Source: Clostridia bacterium (GTDB taxonomy: Bacteria > Bacillota > Clostridia > TANB77 > UBA1234). Taken from it: a DNA stretch of 64,000 nucleotides. Location: contig JAFXCN010000018.1 of the NCBI GenBank assembly GCA_017521465.1, positions 1 to 64,000 of the forward strand, written 5' to 3'. A program made the position numbers and the translations under genes. Under the pieces are notes generated by a model. The model did not search any database and had not been told where the DNA came from. It worked only from the letters and a program-made list of their open reading frames with translations. Below, piece by piece: positions 16,868 to 25,435 of the stretch (positions are counted from its first letter, which is position 1; each line of letters starts with the position of its first letter).

Positions 16868-18250
16868 TTAAAAATCACAGTTTCCTGGTGTTCTGTAGTA
16901 AGGGATAACATCTCTTATGTTTTCAACCCCTGTTAAATATATAAGCAATCTTTCAAATCCCATTCCGAAACCAGAATGTACACAGCTACCATATTTTCTA
17001 AGATTTAAATACCAATCTAATTCTTCGGTATTCATACCTAATTCGTTCATACGTGCCAATAATTTATCGTAATTTTCTTCTCTTTGACTACCACCCATTA
17101 ATTCACCAGCACCTGGAACTTCAAGGTCAACAGCTGCAACAGTTTTACCGTCTGGATTTTGCTTCATGTAGAATGCTTTAATATCTTTTGGCCAGTTAGT
17201 AATGAACACAGGTCCGTTAAAATGTTCTGTTATATATTTTTCATGTTCTTTAGCAATATCTTCACCATATTCTGGTTTGAATTCCCAATCAACATTAGCT
17301 TCTTTCAAAATTGTTATAACATCTTCATGAGAAATTCTTGTAAACTTACTGTTAAGTAGTTTTTCAAGTTTTTCAATTAATCCTGGAGCGATAAATTTGT
17401 TTAAGAAAGCCATTTCTTCAGGACATTTATCCAATACATCTTGAACTATATATTTCAACATATCTTCTTCAATATCCATTAATTCTTCTAAATCACAAAA
17501 AGCAATTTCTGGTTCAATCATCCAAAATTCAGAAGCATGTGTTTTAGTGTTTGAGTTTTCAGCTCTAAATGAAGGTCCAAAAGTATATATTTTCCCATAG
17601 GCCATAGCAAAAGTTTCGCCTTCTAATTGACCTGTAACTGTAAGACCAACTTTTTTACCGAAAAAATCTTTACTATAATCAACTTTTCCTGATTCAGCTA
17701 TTTTATCTAAATCAAGAGTAGTAACTTGGAACATTTCACCAGCACCTTCACCGTCATTAGCTGTTATAAGTGGAGCATGAAAGTAGATGTATCCTTGAGA
17801 TTGGAAGTAGTTGTGAATAGCTATTGCAGCAACACTTCTAATTCTAAATACTGCACTAAACAAATTTGTTCTAGGTCTTAAATAAGCATGTTCTCTAAGA
17901 AATTCTGTTGTATGTCCCTTTTTTTGTAGAGGATAGTCGTTAGGTGAAAGACATTCAATTTCAACATTAGTTGCTTTTATTTCAAATGGTTGTTTAGCTT
18001 CAGGAGTTTCAACTAGAGTACCAGTTACTTTAATTGAAGAACTTATAGAAAGCTTAGTAATATCTTCAAAATTAGCAAGTGTATTATCATAAACAACTTG
18101 TACATTTTTGAAGAACGAACCATCATTTAATTCAATAAATCCAAAGGTTTTAGAATCTCTGCAAGTTCTTACCCAACCACAAATATATACTTCTTGGTTA
18201 GCATAAGTAGCAGTGTTTTTATATAAATCTCTAACAGTAATTTTTTGCAC
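16868..18250 (-). CDS. asnS: Asparaginyl-tRNA synthetase
   Basis: 460 residues from GTG 18250-18248, chosen because GGAGG lies 9 bp upstream; the frame stays open further but runs into a repeat. N-terminal OB fold (about 1-110) with VYICGWVRTCRDSKTFGFIELNDG in pieces, then the class II core: FRAENSNT (motif 2 region) and GFGMGFERL (motif 3) before the end VIPYYRTPGNCDF. Charges tRNA-Asn directly with asparagine. GatCAB, encoded about 4 kb away, then mainly serves Gln-tRNA formation. Confidence 0.97.
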   Translation of the reverse strand: MQKITVRDLYKNTATYANQEVYICGWVRTCRDSKTFGFIELNDGSFFKNVQVVYDNTLANFEDITKLSISSSIKVTGTLVETPEAKQPFEIKATNVEIECLSPNDYPLQKKGHTTEFLREHAYLRPRTNLFSAVFRIRSVAAIAIHNYFQSQGYIYFHAPLITANDGEGAGEMFQVTTLDLDKIAESGKVDYSKDFFGKKVGLTVTGQLEGETFAMAYGKIYTFGPSFRAENSNTKTHASEFWMIEPEIAFCDLEELMDIEEDMLKYIVQDVLDKCPEEMAFLNKFIAPGLIEKLEKLLNSKFTRISHEDVITILKEANVDWEFKPEYGEDIAKEHEKYITEHFNGPVFITNWPKDIKAFYMKQNPDGKTVAAVDLEVPGAGELMGGSQREENYDKLLARMNELGMNTEELDWYLNLRKYGSCVHSGFGMGFERLLIYLTGVENIRDVIPYYRTPGNCDF

Positions 18251-18314
18251 GATTATACGCCTCCTATACAAATATGTAGACATTATACTGCATATTGCCG
18301 AAAAATTCAAGCCG

Positions 18315-18445
18315 GAAAAGTGAGGTGCGAGAAAAACGACATACATATCTTATTTGCAGCACCTGTTTCGCAGACATACATATCTCTTTTTCAGGTGCTG
18401 GAAAGGAGACATATATGTCGGAAAAGCAGGTGCTGGAAACGAGAT
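18315..18445. repeat. 132-bp multi-hairpin repeat, copy 1
   Basis: 131 bp almost identical to 19461-19592. Internally it holds GACATACATATCT twice, an inverted GACATATATGTC, CAGCACCTG once and its complement CAGGTGCTG twice, so several hairpins can form. It ends 13 bp before the -35 of the SPFH gene promoter. Confidence 0.95.
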
Positions 18446-18458
18446 ACAGTATGAGAAG

Positions 18459-18487
18459 TTGACATTTTTGTGGGAATTTTGTAATAT
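18459..18487 (+). promoter_or_regulatory. Promoter of the SPFH fusion gene
   Basis: Perfect TTGACA (18459-18464), 17-bp spacer, TAATAT (18482-18487). Confidence 0.75.
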
Positions 18488-18516
18488 TTAATATATAAAT
18501 GAAAAAAGGGTGTGAT

Positions 18517-19425
18517 ATGGTGAGTTTAATAATAATGATAATAATTGTAGTGGCTACAGTAAAATCAATGATGATTGTTGAAAATGGAACGATAGCTGTT
18601 GTAGAGAGAGTTGGGAAAAGTTATGTATTGTACCCAGGACTGCACTTAATTGTACCTTTTTCTACAAAAGTAAAAGCTGTTATTCAAAACAACTCAAATG
18701 TCGAATTGGAAACTATAGAGACTGTTACAAAGGATCAAATAGATATTAAAGTAGTAGGAAATGTTTTTTACAAAATTGAAGATGCAATAAAAGCTGTATA
18801 TGAGGTTGAAGACTTAAAAGTAGGACTTCGTTACATGGTAACATCTGTATTGCGTGACATTGTTGGTCAAATGAATATTGCTGATATAATTGTACAAAGA
18901 AAAGAAATGGAAGCTAAAACCATAGAAATGTTGAATATGTATCTTGAAAAATGGGGGACTGTAGTAGAAGAATTTATAATAACTAATGTTAAAATACCTG
19001 ATGAATATAAAGAAACGGTAAATACAAGAGTCGAAATTGAAAAAAATGCTAAAATTGCAGGTATATTAGGAAATAATGATATGGCCTCAAGTAAAGGAAC
19101 ATGTAATGAATGGTGTAAAAATTTCAAAAAATATTTAGAAAATAAAGAATTTGACAAATTAACTACCTTGTTTGAAAAAAATGTTGTTTACTATAAAAAT
19201 AAAATAAAAAGACTATATACGATGGAAGAAATAATAGCTGATTGGAAGAATGCTATTGAAAGTTCAATGGTACTTGCAGATTTTGAAATTTTAAGCGAAA
19301 CGTCGACTAGTTCTATGGTTAATTTTTATATAAGAGGAAGAAAAAACTCTGATATGGTGTTTAATATTAAGTTTAATGAGGAAGGAAAATGTAAATATTT
19401 CAGAATGTGGGAGCAAGTTGAATAA
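18517..19425 (+). CDS. SPFH/band-7 protein fused to an NTF2-like domain
   Basis: 302 residues from ATG 18517, which has AAAGGG upstream and sits 30 bp after the -10; ATG 18499 has no ribosome site. N-terminal membrane anchor (2-20), then a band-7 domain (about 20-185) with ENGTIAVVERVGKSYVLYPGLHL and VNTRVEIEKNA. The usual coiled coil is cut short; after residue 198 a SnoaL/NTF2-like domain begins (NEWCKNFKKYLENKEFDKLTTLFEKNVVYY in pieces, ending FRMWEQVE). SPFH proteins organise membrane domains; NTF2-like folds bind small ligands or dimerise. The combination is uncommon. It is bracketed by the 132-bp repeat. Confidence 0.85.
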   Translation: MVSLIIMIIIVVATVKSMMIVENGTIAVVERVGKSYVLYPGLHLIVPFSTKVKAVIQNNSNVELETIETVTKDQIDIKVVGNVFYKIEDAIKAVYEVEDLKVGLRYMVTSVLRDIVGQMNIADIIVQRKEMEAKTIEMLNMYLEKWGTVVEEFIITNVKIPDEYKETVNTRVEIEKNAKIAGILGNNDMASSKGTCNEWCKNFKKYLENKEFDKLTTLFEKNVVYYKNKIKRLYTMEEIIADWKNAIESSMVLADFEILSETSTSSMVNFYIRGRKNSDMVFNIKFNEEGKCKYFRMWEQVE

Positions 19426-19460
19426 ACAAAAGGGACTTTTTAAGTCTCTTTTATTGTGCA

Positions 19461-19592
19461 GAAAAGTGAGGTGCGAAAAAAAACGACATACATATCTTAT
19501 TTGCAGCACCTGTTTCGCAGACATACATATCTCTTTTTCAGGTGCTGGAAAGGAGACATATATGTCGGAAAAGCAGGTGCTGGAAAAGAGAT
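19461..19592. repeat. 132-bp multi-hairpin repeat, copy 2
   Basis: Second copy of the element at 18315, differing by a few bases. It follows the SPFH gene and ends 4 bp before the TTGACA of the next promoter. The 324-bp gap 19426-19749 otherwise holds that promoter and a 120-nt leader in which I see no gene. Confidence 0.95.
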
Positions 19593-19596
19593 GAAG

Positions 19597-19626
19597 TTGA
19601 CATAACACCAAGAGTTGTGATATAAT
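19597..19626 (+). promoter_or_regulatory. Promoter of the duplicated membrane protein gene
   Basis: Perfect TTGACA (19597-19602) and perfect TATAAT (19621-19626) with an 18-bp spacer, immediately after repeat copy 2. Confidence 0.85.
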
Positions 19627-19749
19627 ATATGCGGAGAAAGATTAAAGTAAAGAAAGGTGATTCAATTGAATTAGCGATTCCTCTTATTATCATTATCAAA
19701 TTTCAGAAAATAACCCAGAGACCATATCAACAAAGGAGGAAACATTCTG

Positions 19750-20238
19750 ATGAAGGCAAAAATCGAGAACAATAAGTGCAAAGTAAATGTAAAGTGGGTA
19801 CTGTATGCAATTTGGTGCCTGACATGGACGATTATCGGCGGCTTTTATGGAGACTATATGTCGGCTTATGATGATGACCTATTTTTAAAGTTTTTATGTG
19901 TAATTGGGTTCTCAATCGTTGGATTGAGTGAGAGTTTTTCTGTAATTGCGGTACCAGTGTGCGGTCTTGATTTTTTAAAAAAGAAGGCAAAAAACAATAA
20001 GTGCAAAGTCAATGTAATGGGGCTAGTGTGCGTGCTTTGGTGCCTGACATGGACGATTATCGGCGGCGTTTTTGGAGCCAAGATGGTGCCTTTTTCTGGT
20101 GAACTATTTTTTAAGTTCGTACATGTAGCTTGGTCCTCATTTACTGGATTACTGATGAGTTATGCATTGATTATGATATTGCAGTTCTTTCATGGTTTTA
20201 TAGCAGATGGAGTTTTTGATGTGGAGGAAGAAAAATAA
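19750..20238 (+). CDS. Four-helix membrane protein with internal duplication
   Basis: 162 residues made of two similar halves 75 residues apart: NNKCKVNV at 7-14 and 82-89, each followed by a WCLTWTIIGG helix, an LF.KF segment and another helix. Four membrane segments in all, with an acidic tail VFDVEEEK. GGAGG precedes the ATG. Strong promoter and a strong terminator make it a single-gene unit. The halves are also alike in DNA (225-bp offset), so the duplication is fairly recent. Family and function not recognised. Confidence 0.82.
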   Translation: MKAKIENNKCKVNVKWVLYAIWCLTWTIIGGFYGDYMSAYDDDLFLKFLCVIGFSIVGLSESFSVIAVPVCGLDFLKKKAKNNKCKVNVMGLVCVLWCLTWTIIGGVFGAKMVPFSGELFFKFVHVAWSSFTGLLMSYALIMILQFFHGFIADGVFDVEEEK

Positions 20239-20248
20239 AAAAATGTAG

Positions 20249-20282
20249 ACACCGGCAATTGTATTGCCGGTGTTGCTTTTTT
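20249..20282 (+). terminator. Terminator before gatC
   Basis: Perfect 11-bp stem ACACCGGCAAT/ATTGCCGGTGT with loop TGT, then TGCTTTTTT. The -35 of the gatC promoter lies inside its 3' side. Confidence 0.93.
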
Positions 20283-20301
20283 GTATAAAAAGAGGTATAA
20301 T
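20273..20301 (+). promoter_or_regulatory. Promoter of gatCAB
   Basis: TTGCTT (20273-20278), 17-bp spacer, perfect TATAAT (20296-20301). The -35 overlaps the upstream terminator. Confidence 0.75.
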
Positions 20302-20331
20302 ATAAGCGCATTTTGCGAGAGGAGAGATATT

Positions 20332-20619
20332 ATGGCTATAAAAAGAGAAGATATTGAACATATTGCAGATTTGAGTATGCTTAATTTGCAAGAAGATGAA
20401 ATCGTAGAATATACAAAGAGTATGCAGGAAATTGTTGAGTTTGCTACTCAAGTTAATGAAGTTGATACAGAAGGTGTTGATATATCAGCATTTGCCTTAG
20501 ATAGAGTTAATGTTTTTAGAAAAGATGAAGTTAAGGCTTCTTTAGATAGAGAATTGGTGCTTAAAAATGCTCCAACAAGTAATGGTGAAGCTTTTTCTTT
20601 GCCTAGCATGGCTGAATAG
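20332..20619 (+). CDS. gatC: Asp/Glu-tRNA amidotransferase subunit C
   Basis: 95 residues from ATG 20332, with GAGGAGAG upstream. Sequence IEHIADLSMLNLQEDE and the C-terminal LKNAPTSNGEAFSLP are typical of GatC, which wraps around the A-B interface and stabilises the complex. First gene of gatC-gatA-gatB; gatA follows after 11 bp. Confidence 0.96.
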   Translation: MAIKREDIEHIADLSMLNLQEDEIVEYTKSMQEIVEFATQVNEVDTEGVDISAFALDRVNVFRKDEVKASLDRELVLKNAPTSNGEAFSLPSMAE

Positions 20620-20630
20620 GGAGGGACAAT

Positions 20631-22067
20631 ATGAAAAACATTTATGAATTAAAAGCTCATGAGATACGAGCTATGTATGAAAATAAAGAAATTACTGTCC
20701 CAGAAGTTGTTGAAGCTTTTTTTGGACATATTGATGAAGTTGATAATGATATTAAAGCATATATTACACTTTGCAAGGAAGAGACCATGCAAAAGGCTAA
20801 TGAAATTCAAGCGAAGTTCGATAATGGCGAAAAATTAGGTTTACTTGCGGGTATTCCTATTGCTATTAAAGATAATATGTGTACAAAAGGCGTAAAAACT
20901 ACATGTGCATCTAAAATGTTAGAAAACTTTGTTGCTCCGTATGATGCAACAGTTATTGAAAGATTAAAAGCGCAAGATGCTATTATTATTGGAAAAACAA
21001 ATATGGATGAGTTTGCAATGGGTGCTTCAACAGAGCATTCAGCTTTTGCAATTACTAAAAATCCAAGAAACTTAAATAAAGTACCTGGTGGTTCTTCAGG
21101 TGGAAGTGCAGCAGCAGTAGCAGGTGATATGGCACCAATAGCATTAGGTAGCGATACTGGTGGATCTATAAGACAACCAGCTTCATATTGTGGTATTGTT
21201 GGAATGAAGCCGACTTATGGATTAGTTTCTCGTTATGGTCTAGTTGCTTTTGCATCATCACTTGATCAAATTGGTCCTATGTCAAAAGATGTAGAAGATA
21301 ATGCGATGCTATTAAGTGCTATTGCTGGTCATGATGAAATGGATTCGACTTCTGCTATGGTAGAACCAAAAGACTACACAAAAGCATTAGTAAATGATGT
21401 AAAAGGTTTGAAAATAGGTGTTCCAAAGGAATATTTTGCAGAAGGCTTAAATGAAGAAGTAAAAGAAAGTATTTATAAAGCAATAGAAAAATATAAAGAG
21501 TTGGGAGCAGAAATTGAAGAATTTTCACTTCCAATTACAAAGTATGCATTGCCAACTTATTATATTATCGCTTGTGCTGAAGCTAGTTCGAATTTAGGAA
21601 GATTTGATGGTATTCGTTATGGATATCGTTCAGAAAAGTGTGAGAGCATTAAAGATATATTCCGCAATAGCCGTTCAGAAGGTTTTGGTAGAGAAGTAAA
21701 AAGAAGAATTATTCTTGGAACATATGTATTATCTTCTGGTTATTATGATGCTTACTATAAAAAGGCTCAAAAGATTAGAACTATGGTGAAAAAAGGTTTT
21801 GAAGAAGCATTTGAAAAATATGATGTAATTATAACTCCAGTTGCACCAACAGTTGCATTTGATATTGGAGCAAAATCTGAAAATGCATTAGAAATGTATT
21901 TAATAGACTTATACACAGTGCCTATAAGCATTTCAGGTGTACCAGCTATGTCAATTCCTTGTGGAAAAGACAAAGAGGGAATGCCAATTGGAATGCAATT
22001 GATTGGTAAACACTTTAATGAGGAAGTATTATACAGAGCTGCATATACTTATGAACAAAACGCATGA
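20631..22067 (+). CDS. gatA: Asp/Glu-tRNA amidotransferase subunit A
   Basis: 478 residues. Amidase-signature triad visible: Lys in AIKDNMCTKG near 80, and the two serines in GGSSGGSAAAVA and GSDTGGSIRQPAS near 155-178. GatA releases ammonia from glutamine, which GatB uses to convert Glu-tRNA-Gln (and Asp-tRNA-Asn) to the amide. No glutaminyl-tRNA synthetase is seen in the window, while asnS is present. Start has GGGAGG upstream. Confidence 0.98.
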   Translation: MKNIYELKAHEIRAMYENKEITVPEVVEAFFGHIDEVDNDIKAYITLCKEETMQKANEIQAKFDNGEKLGLLAGIPIAIKDNMCTKGVKTTCASKMLENFVAPYDATVIERLKAQDAIIIGKTNMDEFAMGASTEHSAFAITKNPRNLNKVPGGSSGGSAAAVAGDMAPIALGSDTGGSIRQPASYCGIVGMKPTYGLVSRYGLVAFASSLDQIGPMSKDVEDNAMLLSAIAGHDEMDSTSAMVEPKDYTKALVNDVKGLKIGVPKEYFAEGLNEEVKESIYKAIEKYKELGAEIEEFSLPITKYALPTYYIIACAEASSNLGRFDGIRYGYRSEKCESIKDIFRNSRSEGFGREVKRRIILGTYVLSSGYYDAYYKKAQKIRTMVKKGFEEAFEKYDVIITPVAPTVAFDIGAKSENALEMYLIDLYTVPISISGVPAMSIPCGKDKEGMPIGMQLIGKHFNEEVLYRAAYTYEQNA

Positions 22068-22070
22068 AAA

Positions 22071-22178
22071 GCAGCATCTTAGCACAAAACATTCAACCTA
22101 ATGAAATCCTCAACGTACTACATGTACGCCTCCGGTTTCATTGGTTTCAGTTTTGCACTAATATACTACTTTTGCTGC
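22071..22178. repeat. 108-bp imperfect palindrome between gatA and gatB
   Basis: The arms GCAGCA...GCACAAAAC...AATGAAATCC and GGTTTCATTGG...GTTTTGCAC...TGCTGC are imperfect inverted copies around a centre CGTAC-TACAT-GTACG (22114-22128). A piece of the left arm, CAAAACATTCAA then AATGAAATCC, recurs at 22216-22241. No T-run follows, so it is not an ordinary terminator; gatB is probably still reached by read-through. Confidence 0.7.
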
Positions 22179-22268
22179 GTTTTAGAAATGACAAAATAAA
22201 AATAGTATTTAATTACAAAACATTCAAAAAAATGAAATCCATTTAAACAAATATAAAGGAGAAATTTT

Positions 22269-23699
22269 ATGGAATACGAAGTAATCATTGGAATCGAGGT
22301 TCATGCAGAGCTTTCGACCAAAACAAAGATATATTGTGGTTGCTCAACTGAGTTTGGTGGAGATCCAAATACACACTGCTGTCCTGTTTGTACAGGTATG
22401 CCAGGCGCGCTTCCAGTGCTTAATGAAAAAGTTGTTGAGTATGCCGTAAGAGCTGGTCTTGCAATGGATTGCGATATTGCTCATTATAGCAAACAAGATA
22501 GAAAAAACTATTTTTATCCAGATACACCAAGAGCTTATCAAATTTCGCAATTTGATTTGCCACTATGTATGAATGGTAAAGTAGATATAAAGACAGATGA
22601 ATTAGAAAAAACAATTGGTATCACAAGAATTCATATAGAAGATGATGCTGGAAAATTAGTTCATGATGCATATACTGGCGGAACACTTGTTGATTTAAAC
22701 AGAGCTGGTGTACCACTAATAGAAATTGTTTCTGAACCAGATATTCGTTCTAGCAAAGAAGCGGTTGCTTATGTTGAAAAATTAAAAGGAATTCTTGAAT
22801 ATATAGGTGTTTCAGATTGTAAAATGCAAGAGGGGTCATTGAGAGCCGATGTTAACTTGTCTATTAGACCTGTTGGACAAAAAGAATTTGGTACAAGAAC
22901 AGAAACTAAGAACTTAAACTCATTTAGATCAATTGCTAGAGCTATTGAATTTGAAATAGAAAGACAAAAAGCTGTTTTAGAATCTGGTGGAACTATTTAT
23001 CAAGAAACAAGAAGATGGGATGACGAAAAAGGTGAAGGCTTTGCCATGAGAACAAAAGAAGATGCTCATGACTATAGATATTTCCCAGAACCAGATTTGC
23101 TTCCAATTGACTTATCAGATGAATATATAAATTTAATAAAAGAATCATTACCAGAGCTTCCAGAAAGTAGAAGACAAAGATATATAAAAGAGTTAAACTT
23201 GCCAGAATATGATGCAGGAATAATAACATCTTCTAAGGCGTTATCGGATTTCTTTGAAGAAGCTGGAAAAGAATGTGGTAACTATAAAGCTGTTAGTAAC
23301 TGGATAATGAGTGATATAATTCGAGCTGCTCGTGAATATGAATTTGAATATACAAATATGCCATACACAGCAAGCCAATTTGCTCATTTAATCATGTTAA
23401 TTGATAAAGGAACTATAAGTGGTTCTATTGCAAAAACAGTATTTGAAGAAATGATAAAGACAGGAAACGAACCAGAAAAAATAGTTGAAGAAAAAGGATT
23501 AATGCAAGTTTCAGATGAAGGCGCAATAAAAGAGGTAGTAGATAGAATAATTGCAGCAAATCCTCAATCAATTGCTGACTATAAAGCTGGAAAGGACAGA
23601 GCCCTAGGATTTTTGGTTGGGCAATGTATGAAAGAGATGAAAGGCAAAGGAAATCCACAAATATTAAATAAATTAATTTTAGAAGAATTAAATAAATAA
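22269..23699 (+). CDS. gatB: Asp/Glu-tRNA amidotransferase subunit B
   Basis: 476 residues. IIGIEVHAELSTKTKIYCGC at the N-terminus, zinc-site cysteines in CGCSTEFG and HCCPVCTGMPG, GSLRADVNLSIRP near 205 and a C-terminal YqeY-like tail domain (about 405-476, LVGQCMKEMKGKGNPQILN). GatB binds the misacylated tRNA, activates it with ATP and transfers ammonia delivered from GatA. AAAGGAG precedes the ATG. A 201-bp gap with a palindrome separates it from gatA. Confidence 0.98.
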   Translation: MEYEVIIGIEVHAELSTKTKIYCGCSTEFGGDPNTHCCPVCTGMPGALPVLNEKVVEYAVRAGLAMDCDIAHYSKQDRKNYFYPDTPRAYQISQFDLPLCMNGKVDIKTDELEKTIGITRIHIEDDAGKLVHDAYTGGTLVDLNRAGVPLIEIVSEPDIRSSKEAVAYVEKLKGILEYIGVSDCKMQEGSLRADVNLSIRPVGQKEFGTRTETKNLNSFRSIARAIEFEIERQKAVLESGGTIYQETRRWDDEKGEGFAMRTKEDAHDYRYFPEPDLLPIDLSDEYINLIKESLPELPESRRQRYIKELNLPEYDAGIITSSKALSDFFEEAGKECGNYKAVSNWIMSDIIRAAREYEFEYTNMPYTASQFAHLIMLIDKGTISGSIAKTVFEEMIKTGNEPEKIVEEKGLMQVSDEGAIKEVVDRIIAANPQSIADYKAGKDRALGFLVGQCMKEMKGKGNPQILNKLILEELNK

Positions 23700-23706
23700 T
23701 AAAATA

Positions 23707-23734
23707 TTGCAAAAAATAAAAAATACAGTATAAT
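23707..23734 (+). promoter_or_regulatory. Promoter of tRNA-Thr
   Basis: TTGCAA (23707-23712), 16-bp spacer, perfect TATAAT (23729-23734), 25 bp before the tRNA. Confidence 0.75.
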
Positions 23735-23758
23735 ATTCATTGTACTGTATTTTTAGGT

Positions 23759-23828
<70 letters not shown>

Positions 23829-23834
<6 letters not shown>

Positions 23835-24003
23835 AACTTGCTTTTGCAAGAGTTAAAATGAAGAGTGAATAGTGAAGAGTAACATACTGCCGTATGTATC
23901 GTATTTATATGGCAGTTTTGTATTTTTCATTATTCACTTTTTATTATTAATTATACAACATACATTTAGAGTAGTTGTGCCAAAGAGTCCGTCCCGGTTG
24001 GCA
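23829..24003. repeat. 175-bp direct repeat, copy 1 (starts in the tRNA 3' end)
   Basis: 173 of 175 bases match 25225-25399. It starts with GCTCCA of the tRNA, contains CTTGC-TTTT-GCAAG, an imperfect palindrome around ACTGCCGTAT/ATATGGCAGT with outer arms GTGAATAGTGAAGAG and its near complement, and ends with the hairpin GTGCCAA...TTGGCA. It runs directly into the truncated dinD. Confidence 0.97.
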
Positions 24004-24549
24004 CAAAATGGAGATAGTAGAAAAAAAGTTATTGCACTTGCACAAACATATTTTGCCGTTCAAACTAGAAAACAAGAAATTACAGAAAAAGAATATAGCA
24101 TGCTAACAGAAGATGAAAAACGATTTTATCAAAGAAATTTAACAAGAAAAGGCAATTATTCTCTTAATCAAACAGCTAAAAAAGCAGGTGTTAAAAATTT
24201 TGATAAATTCCATAATGCCGGTTATAAAGGTTTATATAATGGCGAAACAGCTGATGATATTGCAAAAAGAAAAGGTTTAAGATATAGAGAAGATATTTTA
24301 GATAATATGGGAAGTGATGAACTTATTGCTAATTTATTTAGAATTTCACAAACAGAGCAAAAATTAAGAAAAGATAATATTCAAGGAGAAAAGGAAGCTA
24401 ATTCTACTCACTATGAAGTTGGAAAAAAAGTAAGAAAAGCAATTGCTGATATTGGTGGAACTATGCCAGAAGATTTACCTACACCTAAAAAAAGTTTAAA
24501 ACAATTAGAAAAAGAAAATAATATAAATATAAAAAAATTAGATAATTAG
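24001..24549 (+). pseudogene. dinD: dinD, 5'-truncated remnant
   Basis: The 182 codons from AQNGDSRKKVIALAQTYFAV to the stop match the C-terminal two-thirds of DinD (DNA-damage-inducible protein D), including RKGNYSLNQTAKKAG, HNAGYKGLY and EVGKKVRKAIADIGGTMPEDLPTPKKS in parts. The first roughly 100 residues of the family are missing; in their place the frame runs back into the 175-bp repeat, giving an unrelated hydrophobic N-terminus from 23872 with no good ribosome site. DinD inhibits RecA filament activities in E. coli. The remnant is probably not functional, though the frame is otherwise intact. Confidence 0.85.
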
Positions 24550-24581
24550 GAAAAACGACTTAATTTTTAAAGTGATGTGAC

Positions 24582-24610
24582 TTGCAATTTTATGTAAAAT
24601 ATGATACAAT
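24582..24610 (+). promoter_or_regulatory. Promoter of the gene at 24667
   Basis: TTGCAA (24582-24587), 17-bp spacer, TACAAT (24605-24610). Confidence 0.65.
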
Positions 24611-24666
24611 AATATTAGGTTCACCAATGTGTGCTTTGTATAAAATAAAAAATGGAGGATAACAAC

Positions 24667-25023
24667 ATGAAAACACGGGAAGAATTTCTGAGAGGAATCA
24701 GAGCGAAAGTTCTGAAACAGTACGCTGATGAAATTATGGAAATTATCAGTGATGCCATTGAACATGGTGAAGAAGAATATATGAACACAGGTAAAATCAT
24801 GTATTCCACTGAAGAACCCACAAACAGACTTCATGAACGCATTAAAAAATACGGATTGGAAAGCCTCAGCTCCAGAATATACTATGATATGGAAGGAGAA
24901 GTTGGCTATATCATTTGTCCAAAGCTTGAAGAGATGGGCTGGGAACATAAAAGCGAACTCGCCTATGATGAAGATGACAAGATTACTGGAATCCATAATT
25001 TTAGCGTAAGACCTGCACAGTAA
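24667..25023 (+). CDS. Hypothetical protein
   Basis: 118 residues from ATG 24667 with GGAGG 8 bp upstream. Highly charged and helical in the first half (REEFLRGIRAKVLKQYADEIMEII), no signal peptide or membrane segment, so likely cytosolic. It uses CTG and other GC-ending codons more than the housekeeping genes nearby, a hint of transfer. Own promoter and a 17-bp perfect terminator stem. It lies between the two copies of the 175-bp repeat. No family recognised. Confidence 0.75.
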   Translation: MKTREEFLRGIRAKVLKQYADEIMEIISDAIEHGEEEYMNTGKIMYSTEEPTNRLHERIKKYGLESLSSRIYYDMEGEVGYIICPKLEEMGWEHKSELAYDEDDKITGIHNFSVRPAQ

Positions 25024-25027
25024 CTCC

Positions 25028-25065
25028 AAGCGAAAAGCGCCGTACAATTACGGCGCTTTTCGCTT
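25028..25065 (+). terminator. Terminator with 17-bp perfect stem
   Basis: AAGCGAAAAGCGCCGTA pairs with its exact complement across loop CAAT; TTTT is inside the 3' arm. After it, 25066-25224 has no gene; I see only AT-rich sequence with an isolated TATAAT. Confidence 0.85.
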
Positions 25066-25224
25066 AAATAAATATTTCTTTGATTTGCAAATAAAAACTA
25101 AAAATTCAAAATATACTACTTGAAATAATGTATGATTTATGTTACATTATAATCAAATAAATCGAATTATATAAGAGAGCTTGAAATAGAGTATGTCATT
25201 TTTTCGCATACCTGTTTCGAAATC

Positions 25225-25399
25225 GCTCCAAACTTGTTTTTGCAAGAGTTAAAATGAAGAGTGAATAGTGAAGAGTAACATACTGCCGTATGTATCGTAT
25301 TTATATGGCAGTTTTGTATTTTTCGTTATTCACTTTTTATTATTAATTATACAACATACATTTAGAGTAGTTGTGCCAAAGAGTCCGTCCCGGTTGGCA
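25225..25399. repeat. 175-bp direct repeat, copy 2
   Basis: Same length as copy 1 with two substitutions. It begins with the same GCTCCA but has no tRNA sequence to its left. A degenerate further copy of its tail (TTGTGCCAATGATGCCGTCC) follows at 25413 and runs into the TTGACA of the next promoter. Confidence 0.97.
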
Positions 25400-25435
25400 T
25401 CAAACGATTTGCTTGTGCCAATGATGCCGTCCTGA

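Noticed and set aside
19376-19594. 72-codon plus-strand frame and an opposing minus-strand frame over the 132-bp repeat
   Set aside because: Both overlap the end of the SPFH gene and the repeat; the copy at 18315 does not keep the same frame.
22064-22246. 60-codon frame between gatA and gatB
   Set aside because: It is simply the palindrome translated; no ribosome site.
24538-25047. 169-codon minus-strand frame opposite the gene at 24667
   Set aside because: The plus strand has promoter, GGAGG, start and terminator in order; the minus frame has no ribosome site and is Phe/His-rich like a shadow frame.
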